DNA from: Onchocerca lupi | Taxonomy: Eukaryota; Nematoda; Chromadorea; Rhabditida; Onchocercidae | DNA: 64,000 nucleotides | NCBI GenBank assembly: GCA_028564675.1 | Contig: JAOVVO010000008.1 | Span: 62,001-126,000, forward strand | Reading direction: 5' to 3' | Program-made: the position numbers and the translations under genes | The notes under the pieces: model-generated | Told to the model about the DNA's origin: nothing | What the model saw: the letters and a program-made list of their open reading frames with translations, nothing else | The model's database searches: none | Shown here: positions 62,910-64,000 of the stretch, piece after piece | Layout of the letters: every line of letters begins with the position of its first letter | Numbering within the stretch: position 1 is the stretch's first letter

Positions 62910-64000
62910 TCAATCAAAACTGTTTGTCGGAGCCTCCTTATTCTTGTTTCCTCTTAAAGCCTTCATTTTTTTTGTCTGCATGCTATCAATGTTCTGTTTA
63001 CCAACATGAACACGTCCTAGCTCAGTACCAAACACATCCGTTGATGTATTTTTTCGTTTTTTAGCCTAAAAATTAAAATTATAAAAAAACTAGGGATGCA
63101 GACCACATCTTCTTATCTCCCAAAATCAAGGATCTACCCATTTCAAATGAAATATCAGAACCTCAATATAAATTTATTTGGCGGTTACTTCTTGGCCGAT
63201 CTTACTGCTGCATCAGGAAGAAAATATCAAAGACTTTCTCTATTTCAAACTATATTCTCCGTCAAACTATAACAAGACAGTAGTAAATTAGTCGAATAAT
63301 AGAAAATGATTTTTACCAAAATTTGTTTCGGTTGTTTCATCGCTTCTCGGAAAAGACTTTCACTGGCAAATTTATTTCGATGCACCGCAAAATCTATTCG
63401 TGGTCCAATTTCAACCAGTTCTACTCTTGGCGATGTACCTGTTGACTTCTTCAAACAAGTCCTAAACTTCAAAAAAAAAAAAAAACTCTACTCAATGACC
63501 TAAATTATCGAGCAGCTATAGTAATTAACAATGATCCTATCAGTAAGTCTTGCAAGAAAGCAGTTGTTTTACTAATTAAACTTTTTCATTTTACCATTTC
63601 TCTTATATGCATCCTCTTATAAACTAACCGGATCAATATACTTATCTGTTTCCTAGACGCAATTAAACAATATACGGTATCCAATAGTGTTAGCAGTTTT
63701 TCCTCACAAAATCAGCTTTTATATAACAAAGAAAGTCTGAAACTTGAAACAAGAGAAATTCATTAATTTACTACACGTACCTGTATACTCGAAGATAAAT
63801 TTTTCGCTCAAGAGCAGTCAACGAAATAACAAGTTCCAATCCTTGCAAGCGTATATTCTCAATTACTGCACCACGAAACCAATCGACCATTAAATTACCA
63901 ATACGCTTCATTGATTCATCCTTTTCAAATTCGGTTCCTTGCAGAACTATACAAGGTTTACATCCAAAAGGTACTTTGGCTGACTGCAATATCGTGCGTT
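62910..64000 (-). CDS. RPF2: Ribosome production factor 2 (Brix-domain protein), 5' part outside window
   Basis: Exons 64000-63781 (open to the right edge), 63461-63317 and 63065-62910 (TGA) join in phase. The first carries KVPFGCKPCIVLQGTEFEKD and DWFRGAVIENIRLQGLELVI, the signature stretch of RPF2 (human ...LIDFFRGPTVSNIRLAGLEYVL). The second has KKSTGTSPRVELVEIGPRID, and the last DVFGTELGRVHVGKQNIDSM followed by QTKKMKAL, matching the conserved RPF2 tail. RPF2 works with RRS1 in the nucleolus to load the 5S RNP (5S rRNA, uL18, uL5) onto the pre-60S ribosome. The lysine-rich C-terminus is shorter than in human. Nothing in the visible part is broken. Confidence 0.93.

Overview
This window reads as nuclear DNA of a nematode, most likely a filarial (onchocercid) worm. 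The sequence is very AT-rich. Genes are split into short exons by introns with GT...AG ends and a nematode-type TTTCAG/TTTTAG acceptor. The genes match nematode or animal families, and a broken fragment of a bacterial aspartyl-tRNA synthetase of Wolbachia type lies inside or beside a host gene, as expected of worms that carry, or once carried, Wolbachia. All exon models were built by hand and checked for reading-frame phase at every junction. No search was run, so family calls rest on recognised motifs.

Layout, left to right. 51-3187 (-): 5' part of a ZIP11-type metal transporter, running off the left edge. 3.2-7.4 kb: intergenic, with microsatellites and a degenerate ~30-bp repeat. 7.46-9.54 kb (+): complete CHMP1/DID-2 ESCRT-III subunit. 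10.65-13.98 kb (-): eight-exon coiled-coil protein resembling the BBC segment of TRIM proteins but without RING or B-box. 14-17 kb: intergenic, with one odd GC-richer block. 16.97-32.19 kb (+): the aryl hydrocarbon receptor ahr-1 (18 exons), with tRNA-Gly(GCC) in intron 12. 34.89-37.25 kb (-): tamalin/CYTIP-like PDZ protein with a long Asp/Asn-rich tail. 37.3-56.4 kb: a 19-kb stretch without a recognisable host gene, full of simple repeats and holding a decayed Helitron-type helicase. 56.42-57.84 kb (+): complete four-exon protein of unknown function. 59.0-62.0 kb (+): dynactin subunit 6, whose first intron appears to hold the Wolbachia aspS remnant. 62.91 kb to the right edge (-): 3' part of the ribosome-assembly factor RPF2.

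The genes do not form one pathway. They are a normal eukaryotic mix: metal transport, ESCRT membrane scission, ligand-type transcription control, scaffold, dynein cofactor, 60S ribosome assembly. Neighbours alternate in divergent and convergent pairs and no operon is evident.

The most notable item is the nuclear Wolbachia transfer next to a dynactin exon. Others are tandem acceptors in the last ahr-1 exon, a nested tRNA, several tandem repeat families, the Helitron relic, and three GC-richer blocks that are unexplained. I did not find a convincing new multi-gene system.
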